Shown here piece by piece: positions 47,298 through 57,676 of a DNA stretch of 64,000 nucleotides (position 1 is its first letter; the number at the start of each line of letters is the position of its first letter). The stretch is from Hymenobacter lapidiphilus (lineage in GTDB: Bacteria; Bacteroidota; Bacteroidia; Cytophagales; Hymenobacteraceae), in assembly GCF_003417065.2 (NCBI RefSeq), contig NZ_QVLT01000007.1:95337-159336 (forward strand), read 5' to 3'. The notes under the pieces are model-generated. The model saw only the letters and a program-made list of their open reading frames with translations. It made no database searches and was not told the DNA's origin. The position numbers were made by a program, and so were the translations under genes.

Positions 47298-50200
47298 CTA
47301 AAAGGTGGCCGCCAGGCGGAGCTGATAGGTACGCGGAATGGGCACGTTGCCGAAGTCGATGGCCCGCAGCAAATCGGAGGAGCCGCCGGCACTGGTTTCG
47401 GGGTCGAAGCCCTTATAATTATCCCACGAAATCAGGTTGCGCCCCACCAGCGAGAGGTCGAGGGCGCTGATATACTTAGTGAACGTGGGCAGCCCGTAGT
47501 TGAGGGCCACTTCGCGCAGCTTCACAAACGAGCCGTCGTCGATGCGGAACTGCTGGGTGTTGTAGATGGCATAAATGTAGCCGCGGGGCAACTCGCCGCG
47601 CAACTCTTTCTCGGCCAAATCGCCCAGGCCCACGCCCTGGCGGGTACGGTAGTCGGCGTTGAACACATCTACGCCCTGCACGGCATCAAACAGCACCCGC
47701 AGGCCCAGCTTTTTGTAGGTGAAGCTGGTGGTGAACGAACCGGTCCAGTCGGGGTTGGGGTTGCCGATGAGGGCCTGGGCCACGGCCGTGCCAGGCCCGT
47801 AGCTGGGCTGGCCATCGGCCCCACGCGAGGGCACAAAGGTTGTGGAGCCCGTAACCTGACCAATGGTGCGCTCATCCTGCGGGAAGCCCTGGGCGTTGAG
47901 CAGCAGCGAGCCGTTGGGGTTGGTGGCGTAGGTCGAGCCGTAGAACACGCCGGCCGGCTGGCCCTGGAGCAGGTACACCGGAGCCCCGGCCGAGTTGGCG
48001 ATGGTAATGGCCTGGATATTACCGTTCGAGCCGGGCAGTTCCGTTACCTTATTGCGGTTGCGGCTGAAGACGACCGTCATATCCCAGCTGAAATCGGCGG
48101 TGCGGATGGCCGTGCCGTTGAGCAACAGCTCCAGACCCCGGTTTTCCATCGTGCCCACGTTGTCGAGAATGGTCGAGCCGCCGGTGGTTGGGGCCAAGTT
48201 GCGCGGCACCACCAGGTCGGTGATGCGCTGGCGGTACAGCGTTGCGCTCAGGCTCAGCCGGTCGCCGAAGAAGCCCAGATCCACGCCGCCTTCCAGCTCG
48301 TTGAGGCGCTCGGGTCGCACGCTGTTGTTGGCCAGCTGCGCCGAGGGCACCAGTGCGCTGGCAACAAAAAGACCGGGATTAACCTGGTAGAACCGGTCGT
48401 AGGGGCCGATACCGTTCAGGTTGCCCGCGTCGCCGTAGCTGGCCCGCAGCTTGAAGGTGTTGAATTTCTGGGCGAAGGCCGCGTTCTTCCACAAACCGAT
48501 ATCCGACAGCACCAGCGAGCCGCTTACTTTGGGGTAGTACTGGTTGGTCTGGGAAGCCGAGAAGCGCGACGAGCCGTCGCGGCGGATGGCCCCGGTCAGG
48601 AAGGCCAGGTTGCGGTAGCCCACCGTGGCCTGCCCGTAAATACCATTCAGGTCGGACTGAGCCAGCGAGTAGTCGGCCGTTACGGTGGTCGGGGCGGCCC
48701 CGCGGATGGTGGTCACGAAGGGAGCCAGGAACTGTCCCTGCTGGGTGGCGAACGAGTTGCGCAGGTACTGGTAGTTGTAGCCGGCGCGCAGGTTGAGCTT
48801 GAAATCCTCCGAGAAATTGTACTCGTAGCCCAGGTTGATATCGGAGTTGAGGTTGATTTCAGTGTTGTTGGCATCGGAGGCAAACCCATCGGGGTAGCGG
48901 GCCGCCGGCAGGCCGGCCGCCGCTTGGTACGGGTAGGGCCGGATGTAGCCCTGGCCCACCTGCGAGTAGGCATCCACGCCCAGAATGTAGTCGAAGCTGA
49001 AGCCTTTGAACGGGGTCAGGTTTACTTGCAGGTCGCTGATGGTGCGGTTGGTAGCCTGCGTGAACTTCATGTCCTCGATGGTCGAGAGCGGATTGACGCG
49101 GGTGGGCTCCACGGCCAGCAGGTTGCCGTTGGCATCGCGCCGGCTGATGTCGTAGATGTTGTTGGTGATGTTGATGGCGTTGATGGGGCTGTAGAAGACG
49201 TTGCCGTTGGCTTTCTCGCTGGCCGAGCTGTTGATGTAGCTCACCCCGGCCGATATCTTGGCCCAGCTCGTCAGCCGCTGATCCACGCGGGCACGCAGGT
49301 TGTAGCGCTTGAAGTCGGTGTCTTTGATAATGCCGTTGTTGTTGAGGTAGCCCGCCGACACGAAGTATTGCGTCCGGTCGGAGCCGCCCGAAATCGAGAC
49401 GCCGTTGTCGGTGCCGGAGGCGGTGCGGAAAATATCCTTGAAATAGTCGTAGCGCTGCACGTCGACGAGGTTGCTGGCCAGTTGGGCCGTGCCGTTGGCG
49501 CGCGTAATGCCCACGGTAGTAGTTCCGGGGTTGGCCGCAATCTGGGCCGCCGACACGCCCGAAATCGGGTACAACCGCAGGCCCTCGAAGCCGAACTGCT
49601 TACCAAACGTGTTCACCGGCACCGACTTGCGCAGCTCATTTATTTGGAAACTGGTGTATACCGACACCCGCGGGGCCCCGGCCTTGCCGCGTTTGGTGTT
49701 GATGATAACGACCCCGTTGGAGGCCCGCGAGCCGTAGATGGCAGCCGCGGCTGCGCCGTTGAGCACATTTAGGCTCTCGATGTCGTTGGGGTTGATATCG
49801 GCCAAGCGGTTCTGGCCGGGGTTGGCCGTCCCGATGTCGTTACTCAGCGCCCGTTGCGACACGTTGGTGCTCTGGTTGCTCACGATTACGCCGTCAATCA
49901 CGTACAGTGGGTCGGAGGAGCCGGCCAGCGAGGTAATGCCGCGTAGCCGCACCGACATGGAACCGGAGGGGTCGCCCGAGTTCTGCACGATTTGCGCGCC
50001 GGCCACCTTGCCCTGCAAGGAGTTGAGCAGCTGCCCGCTACCCGTTTTCTGCAGCTGCGTGCCGTCGATGACGGTGATGGCGTTGCCCAGCTCGCGACGG
50101 TTCACGGCCACCGTCGAGCCGATTACGACTACATTATCGAGGCTCTGGCTGGCGGTGTTCAGTACCACGTCGGTACTGACCGAGGCATTACTGCCCAGCG

Positions 50201-50489
50201 TGATGGAGCGATTTTCACCTTGGTAGCCAATGGCAGAAAATACGAGTCGATAGGTGCCGGGGGCCAGGTTTACGGCCAGCCGGTAGTTGCCGTCGGCATC
50301 GGTCGAGGCCCCGAGGGTGGTGCCGCCAACCAATACCGTTACGCCCGGCAACGCCTGGCCGCGTTCATCGGTAATGCGGCCCTGCAGCGAAAAAGCCTGC
50401 GGGGTTTGAGCTAGGGCGGTACCCAGGGGCAGCGCGGCCAGCCCACCCAGTAGCATCAATGGTCGTATGCAAGAGTAGTGGTGGGGCAT
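47298..50489 (-). CDS. SusC/RagA-family TonB-linked outer-membrane transporter (left locus)
   Basis: 1063 residues from the ATG at 50489. Signal peptide MPHHYSCIRPLMLLGGLAAL...ALAQ; CarboxypepD_reg-like domain GRITDERGQALPGVTVLVGG; plug domain with GSGQLLNSLQGKVAGAQIVQ, SVRLRGITSLAGSSDPLYVI-DGV and LNVLNGAAAAAIYGSRASNG (the SusC signature); a large barrel ending PRTYQLRLAATF with a C-terminal Phe. Known: it imports oligosaccharides or peptides with energy from TonB. SusD follows 12 bases later. It is divergent from the second SusC gene, so the 601-base gap holds two promoters. Confidence 0.96.
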   Translation of the reverse strand: MPHHYSCIRPLMLLGGLAALPLGTALAQTPQAFSLQGRITDERGQALPGVTVLVGGTTLGASTDADGNYRLAVNLAPGTYRLVFSAIGYQGENRSITLGSNASVSTDVVLNTASQSLDNVVVIGSTVAVNRRELGNAITVIDGTQLQKTGSGQLLNSLQGKVAGAQIVQNSGDPSGSMSVRLRGITSLAGSSDPLYVIDGVIVSNQSTNVSQRALSNDIGTANPGQNRLADINPNDIESLNVLNGAAAAAIYGSRASNGVVIINTKRGKAGAPRVSVYTSFQINELRKSVPVNTFGKQFGFEGLRLYPISGVSAAQIAANPGTTTVGITRANGTAQLASNLVDVQRYDYFKDIFRTASGTDNGVSISGGSDRTQYFVSAGYLNNNGIIKDTDFKRYNLRARVDQRLTSWAKISAGVSYINSSASEKANGNVFYSPINAINITNNIYDISRRDANGNLLAVEPTRVNPLSTIEDMKFTQATNRTISDLQVNLTPFKGFSFDYILGVDAYSQVGQGYIRPYPYQAAAGLPAARYPDGFASDANNTEINLNSDINLGYEYNFSEDFKLNLRAGYNYQYLRNSFATQQGQFLAPFVTTIRGAAPTTVTADYSLAQSDLNGIYGQATVGYRNLAFLTGAIRRDGSSRFSASQTNQYYPKVSGSLVLSDIGLWKNAAFAQKFNTFKLRASYGDAGNLNGIGPYDRFYQVNPGLFVASALVPSAQLANNSVRPERLNELEGGVDLGFFGDRLSLSATLYRQRITDLVVPRNLAPTTGGSTILDNVGTMENRGLELLLNGTAIRTADFSWDMTVVFSRNRNKVTELPGSNGNIQAITIANSAGAPVYLLQGQPAGVFYGSTYATNPNGSLLLNAQGFPQDERTIGQVTGSTTFVPSRGADGQPSYGPGTAVAQALIGNPNPDWTGSFTTSFTYKKLGLRVLFDAVQGVDVFNADYRTRQGVGLGDLAEKELRGELPRGYIYAIYNTQQFRIDDGSFVKLREVALNYGLPTFTKYISALDLSLVGRNLISWDNYKGFDPETSAGGSSDLLRAIDFGNVPIPRTYQLRLAATF

Positions 50490-51090
50490 AGGAGGCAGGA
50501 CTAAAGGATGAAACTGAAACAAACTGTGGGAATGTAGCAGAAATATTAGTCTTTTCTGTTGTAAGATTTTGCTAACTGCCAGCCGCCAGCTTCCTATTTT
50601 CTACTCAGAGCGCAACCGCACCAAAGCATCTGGCTCCCGTGTTCGGGCAGGGAAGGCTGGCCGCGGAGATGGGTAGTGCAGATGTGGCGCCCAACTTTCG
50701 GATACCTCGCTCGCCAACAGGGGCGCTCTATTCGCGTAACTCCTGCAAAGGGGCTTTTCGCGTTGGTAAAGTTGCGGAAAGGCAGTATTTATCGGGCAGG
50801 ATAACTGGCCGCTATCGACAGTTTCAAACGCAGACCAATGCGCAGGAAGCGACAGCTGGCTTGGGCAATGTGGACACAGAAGCTGAAACACCACCCATTA
50901 TACCTGCTTTCACGCTGGTCGTTTTTCGGCTTTATCAGTATCCTCGTTTACCGCTTTAGCAGGCCGATTGCGCTTTTTTTCGCACTTTGTACCGTTGCCG
51001 GCGGCATTTCTCCGCCCCGTTACGCCCAGCCCACTGGCTGTCGGCCACACCGGCCGCTGCTCCATTTCCCATCACTCTTCTCCCTGCACC
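50490..51090. other. Divergent intergenic region between two susC genes
   Basis: 601 bases with promoters for both loci expected. An AT-rich part lies next to the left gene (GCAGAAATATTAGTC, about 50538). I found no regulator gene, no exact TTG-N19-TAnnTTTG pair and no clear inverted repeat here. Neither SusR-like, hybrid two-component nor sigma/anti-sigma regulators are encoded next to the loci. Confidence 0.5.
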
Positions 51091-54000
51091 ATGCAAAAAC
51101 TCTACTGGCTGGCCCCCGCGCTGGGGGCCGCGCTGGCCCTCCCGCCCCAGGCGGTTCGGGCCCAGACAACGGCGCAGCGCACCGTAACGGGCGTTGTAAC
51201 GGCCGCCCTCGACCGCTCGCCGCTGCCCGGTGTAACGGTAATTGTGAAGGGCACCACCATTGGCGCTACCACCGATACTGAAGGACGCTTTTCGGTAACG
51301 GCTGCCCCGGGCAGTACACTCTCGTTCAGCTTTATCGGCTACACCACCCAGGAGCGGGCCGTGGATGCCGGCGACGGCCCTATCAGCATCGCGCTGAAGG
51401 AAAATACTACGGCCCTCAACGACGTGGTGATTACTGGCTACAACATTGCCCAGGAACGGCGCGACATTGTAACGGCGGTGCAGGAGGTGAAGGCCAAGGA
51501 CATTATTGACTCGCGCCAGACCAACATCGTGAATGCGCTGCAGGGCAAGGTGGCGGGCGTCAATATCACCTCTTCGGGTGGCTCGCCGGGCGAGGGCGCG
51601 GCCATTGTTATCCGGGGCGGCACCTCGCTCGACGGCGACAACCAGCCGCTGTTCATCATCGACGGGATGATTATGGACAACTCGTCGTTTCAGGAAAGCA
51701 CGGCACCCGGCGGAGGCTCGCAGTTCAATGGCCTGCTGGGCCGCTCGGTGGGCACGCCCAACCGCGCCGGCGACCTCAACCCCGAAGATATTGCCAGCAT
51801 GACAGTGCTGAAAGGACCGGCCGCCGCCGCCCTTTACGGCCTGCGAGCTGCCAACGGCGCCGTGGTTATCACCACCAAGAAGGGCACCGCCGGCCGTACC
51901 ACCATCAACTACCGCACGCAGTTTTCGGTGGATGAGGTGAACCGGCTACCCAGAACGCAGGATCAGTACCAGCAGGGCTCGAACGGGGTGTTCGACGCTA
52001 CCACCCGCAACTCGTGGGGGCCGCGCTTCGCGCCGGGCCAGGCACAGTTCGACAACCTGCCCAACTTCTTTGATAAGGGCTATGCCTTCCAGAACTTCCT
52101 GAATATGTCGGGCGGCACCGAGAAGGCTACGTTCTTCGTGTCGGCCTCGCGCCTCGACCAGACTGGCGTAACGCCCGAAAACAAGTACGACAAAACCACG
52201 GTGCGCCTCTCGGGCACGGCTCAGCTTTCGCCCAAGTTCAACGTAACGGGCTCGGCCCAGTACCTGAACTCGGGCGGGCGGCGCACCCTGCAGGGCCCGG
52301 GGCTGTTTGGCTCGCAGGGCGGCTTTCTGCTGAGTTTGCTTAACTGGCCCCAGAATGATGACGCCCGCGTTTACCTCAACGCCGACGGCAGCCGCCGCCG
52401 CCTGCTGCCGCCCAACAACGGCACCGACGTCGACGCGGACAACCCTTACTGGTCGGCCATCTATAACCCCCAGACTGACCGCACCAACCGCTTTCTGGGC
52501 AACACCCAGCTCAGCTTCAAGGTACTGCCCTTCCTGACGGTAAGCCACAACATCGGTACCGACCTGGCCACCACCCACTCGACTTCGGTGCGGGCGGTGG
52601 GCACCTCGCAGGTGGGCAACCAGAACGGCGGCATTTCCGAAACCGTGGACCTCAACCGGCTGATTACGGCCACTACCCTGGCCTCGTTCCAGCACACGTT
52701 CAGCGAAAACCTGCGCGGCTCGCTGATTCTGGGTAACACCATCGAGCAGAGCCGCAGCGAGGCGGTGGACTACATCGGTCTGATTTTCTAGAACCCCACC
52801 TTCGTAAGCATCAACAACACGGTAAACCGAAATGCCTTACAACGGGTGAGCACCCGGCGGCTGGTGGGCAACTTCGCTCAGCTCAGCACCACGCTTTTCG
52901 ACCAAGTGATTGTGGAGCTGCAGGGCCGCTACGACAAATCGTCGACGCTGCCGCGGCCCGAAGAGGGCAAAGTGTTCGGCAAGGGCTTTGGCTACGGCTC
53001 GGCCGCGCTGGGCTACGAGTTTACCCGCACGCTGGGCCTGGAGCAGAACAGCATCCTCAACTACGGCAAGCTGCGGGCCTCGGTGGCCCAGGTGGGCCGC
53101 GACACCGGCCCATACCGGGTACTGTCGCCGCTCACGAGCAACACCTACATCGGGGGCGGCTTCCGCAACGACTTCTTCGGCTCCAACCCGATACTCAAGC
53201 CCGAACAAACCCGCTCCTACGAGGCCGGGGTTAACCTGCAGTTCTTCCAGAACCGCCTGGGCTTCGATTTCAACTACTATTTCTCGCGCACCAAAGACCA
53301 GCTGATTGCCCCGCGCGTAAGCCAGGCCACGGGCTTTATTCTGCAGTACATCAACGGCGGAGTAGTAACCAACGAGGGCCAGGAAATCACGCTCAGCGGC
53401 ACGCCTATCCGCTCGGATTCGGGCTTTGGCTGGGATATTCTGGCCAACTTCTACCACAACACCAACCGTACCGAGTCGCTGCCCTCCCCGCTGACGGTGG
53501 TGTTCCAGTCGGATGCCTTTATTACCAACGTGCACCAGGGCGGCGCTTTTGTGGGCCGGCCCATTACGGGCATTGCCGCCTACGATTTCCAGCGCGTCAC
53601 GAACCCCGAAAGTCCCGACTTCGGCAAGATGCTCATCAACCCCACCACCGGTTACCCTATTCCGGGCAATACGTTTACTTACGTTGGCAACCGGGCCCCG
53701 CGCTTCACCACCCAGGTTACCAACACGTTCAGCTACAAAGGTTTGGGGCTGAGCTTCCTGCTCGATTTCCGGGTGGGCGGCAAAGTAGTGAACGGCAACG
53801 ACCTGTATAGCACCGTTACAGGCACCGGCCCGCGCACCACCGAGCGCTACAAGGAGGTGGTATTCGATGGCGTGGTGACCAATGCCGACGGCAGCTACTC
53901 GCCCAACGCTCGTCCTGTCGAACTGACCCAGGGCTACTACCAGAACATTCTGGGCGCTGTGGGTACGCCCTTTATTGAGGACGCTTCCTGGACGCGCCTG

Positions 54001-54240
54001 CGCTACGCCACGCTCAGCTACGCGCTGCCAGCCGCGCTGCTGGAGCGCACCGGCGTTATCAAGGGGCTGGAGCTGAACGTAACCGGCCGCAACCTGCTGC
54101 TGCTGACCAAGTACACCGGGGCTGACCCCGAAACGGCGGCCTCCGGCTCGGGCGTACGCGGTGGTGGCTCCAACGGCTTCGACTACGGCAACGTGCCCGC
54201 CACCCGCGGCGTGGACATGGGCCTGCGCGTTACTTTCTAA
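51091..54240 (+). pseudogene. SusC/RagA-family TonB-linked transporter with in-frame amber codon (right locus)
   Basis: From the ATG at 51091 the frame reads a signal peptide (MQKLYWLAPALGAALALPPQ), CarboxypepD_reg-like domain (VTGVVTAALDRSPLPGVTVI), plug (DSRQTNIVNALQGKVAGVNI, IRGGTSLDGDNQPLFIIDGM, VLKGPAAAALYGLRAANGAV) and part of the barrel, then TAG at 52789-52791 (codon 567). The same frame continues without a shift, NPTFVSINNTVNRNA onward, to VDMGLRVTF and the stop at 54240. Total would be 1049 codons, a normal SusC length. TAG in place of CAG (FQNPTF) is a single C-to-T change. Either an inactivated gene, amber readthrough or a sequence error. SusD follows 111 bases later and is intact. 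Confidence 0.92.
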
Positions 54241-54351
54241 TGATAAGCTGCTAGCTATTAGCTGATGGCGATTAGCTTTTTGTACTCACAGAAAGCACCG
54301 CCAACCAGCCAGCAGCTAACTACTATCAGACAACAGCTTAACTACACGACA

Positions 54352-55941
54352 ATGAAAAAATATCTTCTGTTTCTGGGGCTGCTCGTGGGTGGAACCGGGG
54401 CCCTGAGCTCGTGCGAGAGTTTTCTCGACGTGAACGACAACCCCAACAACCCCTCCGAGGCCACGCCTAACTTCCTGCTGCCCAACATCATCGCCAACGG
54501 CATTCAAACGCAGATGTTCACTAGTCTGCGCACGCCTTATATCGAGCAGTACATCGTGAGCCGCACCGTGAACAGCGGCGGCAACGACCAGTACCGCTTC
54601 ACCAACGCTCAGAGCACCAACACGTTCAACTACTCCTACTTTCAGTCGGGCGGCAACATTCCGCCCATGATAAAGGCAGCGCAGGCCGAGGGCTCGGTGT
54701 ACTACGTGGGCGCGGGCAAGATCATGCAGGCCCTGATTCTGGCCCACCTCACCGACATGATGGGTGACGTGCCCTACTCCGAAGCCTACCAGGGCGGGGC
54801 CAACTACAAGCCCAAGTACGACTCGCAGGAGCAGCTGTACGCTTCCATCAACCAGCTGCTCGACGAGGGCATTGTGGAGATGAGCAAGCCCGCAAGCGAA
54901 AACACGCGGCCGCTTTACAGCACCTCGCCCAGCGAGAGTGGCGACATTTTGTACAAAGGTGACCCGGCTAAGTGGGTTCGGCTGGCCTACTCGCTTAAGG
55001 CGCGGCAGCTCAACCACCTCACCAAGAAAGCCAGCTACGACCCCAACGCCGTGCTGGCTCTGGTTGATAAGGGTTTCAAGGCCACGACCGACGATGCCCA
55101 GCTGCAGTTCCAGGCGGCGGTGGCGCCCCTGGTCAACTCCACCAACATCTTCGGCACCACGCGCTCCAACTTTGGCACGGCCACGTTCTCAAATAACTTC
55201 CTCGACTACCTCGATGGCACCACGTTTCCGGGTGTAACCGACCCGCGCTTCGGCATTATGGCCCCCACCACGAGCACCGGGGCCGCTCCCGGCGCCGGTA
55301 CGCCTGCCGGCACCAACCTCACGCCGGGCAGCACGCTCACCGATTTCTACGCCAGCTGGTACGCCCGCGACCTGGGCTACTTCGAGGTTATCACCTACCA
55401 CGAGCTCAAATTCATCGAGGCCGAGGCTGCCTTTAAAGCCGGCAACAAAGCCCGGGCCCTGACGGCTTACAAGGAGGGAATTCGGGCACACATGGCCAAA
55501 ATTGGCGTGGGCGGCACTTTTGCCGCGCCGGCCGTTACGTTCCCCGTTATCACGCCGGCCCAGATTACGGCTTACCTGAACAGCGCCGCCGTGGCCCAGA
55601 CGGCCGAGCAGCTGGCCTCGCCTACCAACCCCGCCGTGCCCCGCGCCATCATGGAGCAGAAGTACATTGCCATGTTCCTCAACCCCGAGTCCTGGACCGA
55701 TATGCGGCGCTATGATTTCAGCTCCGCCGTGTACGTGAACTTCCAGTACCCGACCGGCAATAGCGTAAACGCCGACCTGTCGGGCAACGCTGACCCCAAG
55801 CTGCGCTTCCCGCGCCGCCTGCTGCCGGGTGCCACCGAAACCCTGTACAACCCCGAGGAAGTGGCCCGCCAGTTCGCCGAAGCCGGCGCCACCACCAACG
55901 ACGACTACATCGGTAAGCCCCTGTGGTTCGACCGGCCTTAA
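54352..55941 (+). CDS. SusD/RagB-family outer-membrane lipoprotein (right locus)
   Basis: 529 residues from the ATG at 54352. MKKYLLFLGLLVGGTGALSS-CESFLDVNDNPNNP is a lipoprotein signal (LSSC, Cys21) followed by the typical 'FLDVN.NPNNP' start of SusD_like proteins. Further: ANGIQTQMFTSLRTPYIEQY, AQAEGSVYYVGAGKIMQALI, LTDMMGDVPYSEAYQGGANY, LDEGIVEMSKPASENTRPLY, and YHELKFIEAEAAFKAGNKAR with AIMEQKYIAMFLNPESWTDM-RRYDF. Known: this is the SusD/RagB subfamily paired with peptide- or glycan-type SusC. The upstream gap carries AGCT/TTAG-type repeats (GCTAGCTATTAGCTGATGGC at about 54250). Confidence 0.95.
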   Translation: MKKYLLFLGLLVGGTGALSSCESFLDVNDNPNNPSEATPNFLLPNIIANGIQTQMFTSLRTPYIEQYIVSRTVNSGGNDQYRFTNAQSTNTFNYSYFQSGGNIPPMIKAAQAEGSVYYVGAGKIMQALILAHLTDMMGDVPYSEAYQGGANYKPKYDSQEQLYASINQLLDEGIVEMSKPASENTRPLYSTSPSESGDILYKGDPAKWVRLAYSLKARQLNHLTKKASYDPNAVLALVDKGFKATTDDAQLQFQAAVAPLVNSTNIFGTTRSNFGTATFSNNFLDYLDGTTFPGVTDPRFGIMAPTTSTGAAPGAGTPAGTNLTPGSTLTDFYASWYARDLGYFEVITYHELKFIEAEAAFKAGNKARALTAYKEGIRAHMAKIGVGGTFAAPAVTFPVITPAQITAYLNSAAVAQTAEQLASPTNPAVPRAIMEQKYIAMFLNPESWTDMRRYDFSSAVYVNFQYPTGNSVNADLSGNADPKLRFPRRLLPGATETLYNPEEVARQFAEAGATTNDDYIGKPLWFDRP

Positions 55942-55960
55942 AGAAATGGTCAGGCTACTT

Positions 55961-56048
55961 GTCATGCTGAGCTTGCTGAAGCATCTCTACCGCTTCGCAG
56001 CAGTCATTCAACGAAGCGGTAGAGATGCTTCGGCAAGCTCAGCATGAC
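55961..56048. repeat. REP-like inverted repeat, family B (copy 3)
   Basis: Left arm 55961-55997 (GTCATGCTGAGCTTGCTGAA...) pairs with 56012-56048 at 36 of 37 positions. The loop is CAGCAGTCATTCAA, which leads into AACGAAG. It lies 19 bases after the SusD stop, inside the presumed operon. Confidence 0.85.
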
Positions 56049-56100
56049 GGTGCTTTACCCCGTTCTCCCCATCCTCTCTTCGACTTTTTTCCCTTTTGAT

Positions 56101-57384
56101 ATGAACCCTACGCCCTTGTTTTCCCGCCCGGCCCGGCTGCTGCCGCTGGCGGCGGTGCTGCTGCTGCTGAGCAGCTGCGAGAAGGAGCTGGATACGTACT
56201 ACTCCGAAGTCGGGCCCCAGTTCCCCACCTTCTCCACCAACGCCCTGGGCACGGCCAGCAAATACGCTACCGGCGAGGTAGTGCCGTTCGAGTTGCGCTT
56301 TGCCCCCCAAACCGACCCGCTCAAGGAAATCCGGATTTACCAGAAAATAGAGCCCGGCCGCGACTCGACGCTGGTGACCACGATTCCGTACAAAGCGTCC
56401 TTCTCGCGCATCCGGCAGGCCGATACACTGGTCGTAAACTACGTGGTGCCGGCCGGTGCCAACAAAGCCAACGTGAAGGTGGATGCCCTGCTGGTGAGTG
56501 CCAACGGCCAGATCAAGGGCCGTAACTTCAGCTTTCGGCTGGCCGAAGCCACACCTACCGTCCGCCTCACTGCCCCGGCCAACGTAACCCTGCCGGCCGG
56601 TGCACCACCCGCTCCCGGCGACGTGGTGCGCTTTCCGGTAGTCATCAACGAGGGCGGCATCAATACGGCCTCCTCCTTCACGGCCACCGGTATTCTCTAC
56701 AAGGATATCGACAGCCTGATTACCTATGTGAAGGTGGGTACGGCCGCCGAGCGGCGCTTTGCCCGCCAGCGCGTGCCGGTAGCTGGCACCCAAAGCGGCG
56801 CGGCCACCACTGTAAACGTCGATGTCGCGCTACCGGCCGGCAGTGCGGGCCAGCCGGTGGTATTCCGCTTCGAAGCCAAGAGCCGCTTCCTGAGCGTGCC
56901 CCCGAGCACCCGTTCGGCCACGGCTACGGCCACCGCCCTCACGCCCGTGGCGGCTACGTCCCTGGCCGCACCGCGCACCGCCACGCTTAGCTACACCGGC
57001 ACCGCCGGCGGCGACCTGGCCGCCTTCGACCTGACGACCTTCGCGCCGGTAGCCGCCACCGCGCCCGTTACGACCAAGGATGTAGCCATCACCAGCACGA
57101 CCGGCAATGCCGTACGCCTGCAGGCCCTCAACACGACGAGGTTTGTGCGCGTAGCCACCGGCGGCGCGGCGGCTTACACCAACGCCACGCTCAATAGCAT
57201 CCGCCAAACCTACCAGAGCGCGGCCACCGCCAGCCAAGTGGCCCAGTTCGATAACGTGCTCGTCGGCGACGTCATCATCGCCCGCCTGCGTGGCCTCGAC
57301 CAGTACGCCATCTTCACCGTCACCGGCCTCAACCGCACTTCCACCACCGACGTGGCGCTGACGCTGGCTATAAAGACGCTGTAG
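56101..57384 (+). CDS. SusCD-associated lipoprotein, beta-rich
   Basis: 427 residues from the ATG at 56101. MNPTPLFSRPARLLPLAAVL then LLLLSSCEKELDTYY, a lipoprotein signal (LSSC, Cys24). The mature part looks like two or more Ig-like beta domains: VVPFELRFAPQTDPLKEIRI, ADTLVVNYVVPAGANKANVK, RNFSFRLAEATPTVRLTAPA, then VDVALPAGSAGQPVVFRFEA; the C-terminal part (about 300-427) is Thr/Ala-rich. Known: the third gene after susC-susD is often a surface glycan-binding lipoprotein (SGBP). I infer such a role from position and layout; the sequence is not a family I recognise. Confidence 0.72.
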   Translation: MNPTPLFSRPARLLPLAAVLLLLSSCEKELDTYYSEVGPQFPTFSTNALGTASKYATGEVVPFELRFAPQTDPLKEIRIYQKIEPGRDSTLVTTIPYKASFSRIRQADTLVVNYVVPAGANKANVKVDALLVSANGQIKGRNFSFRLAEATPTVRLTAPANVTLPAGAPPAPGDVVRFPVVINEGGINTASSFTATGILYKDIDSLITYVKVGTAAERRFARQRVPVAGTQSGAATTVNVDVALPAGSAGQPVVFRFEAKSRFLSVPPSTRSATATATALTPVAATSLAAPRTATLSYTGTAGGDLAAFDLTTFAPVAATAPVTTKDVAITSTTGNAVRLQALNTTRFVRVATGGAAAYTNATLNSIRQTYQSAATASQVAQFDNVLVGDVIIARLRGLDQYAIFTVTGLNRTSTTDVALTLAIKTL

Positions 57385-57408
57385 GTTTTTTGTTAGCTGT
57401 TTTACCCG

Positions 57409-57449
57409 AAACCGCCCCGACTCGTTTGAGCCGGGGCGGTTTTTATTTT
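57409..57449 (+). terminator. Rho-independent terminator of the right SusCD operon
   Basis: AAACCGCCCCG (57409-57419) pairs with CGGGGCGGTTT (57432-57442), then TTATTTT. It lies 25 bases after the lipoprotein stop. Confidence 0.9.
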
Positions 57450-57504
57450 GGGCGATTCTAACGTACCCGGTTCAAACTCACAGTGAGTTTCAGGCTGGTA
57501 TATG

Positions 57505-57594
57505 GGTGTAGAAACGCAACATCTTGCGTCTCGTCGTTGAACGGCTTGGGAGCGCACCATTCAATGGCTTCGTTCAACAATGAGACTCGACACC
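57505..57594. repeat. REP-like repeat, family E (copy 1)
   Basis: GGTGTAGAAACGCAACATCT with TGCGTCTCGTCGTTGAACG (57505-57543) faces CGTTCAACAATGAGACTCGACACC at 57571-57594, which lacks the ACGCAA/TTGCGT part. The left arm also folds on itself (ACGCAA-CATC-TTGCGT). Confidence 0.6.
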
Positions 57595-57676
57595 AGTTCT
57601 ATATGTGCGCTACTTCTACCAGGGTTTAAGCACGGTTCACCAGACCGAAAGCTATCAGCTAATAGCTAAACCCAAG

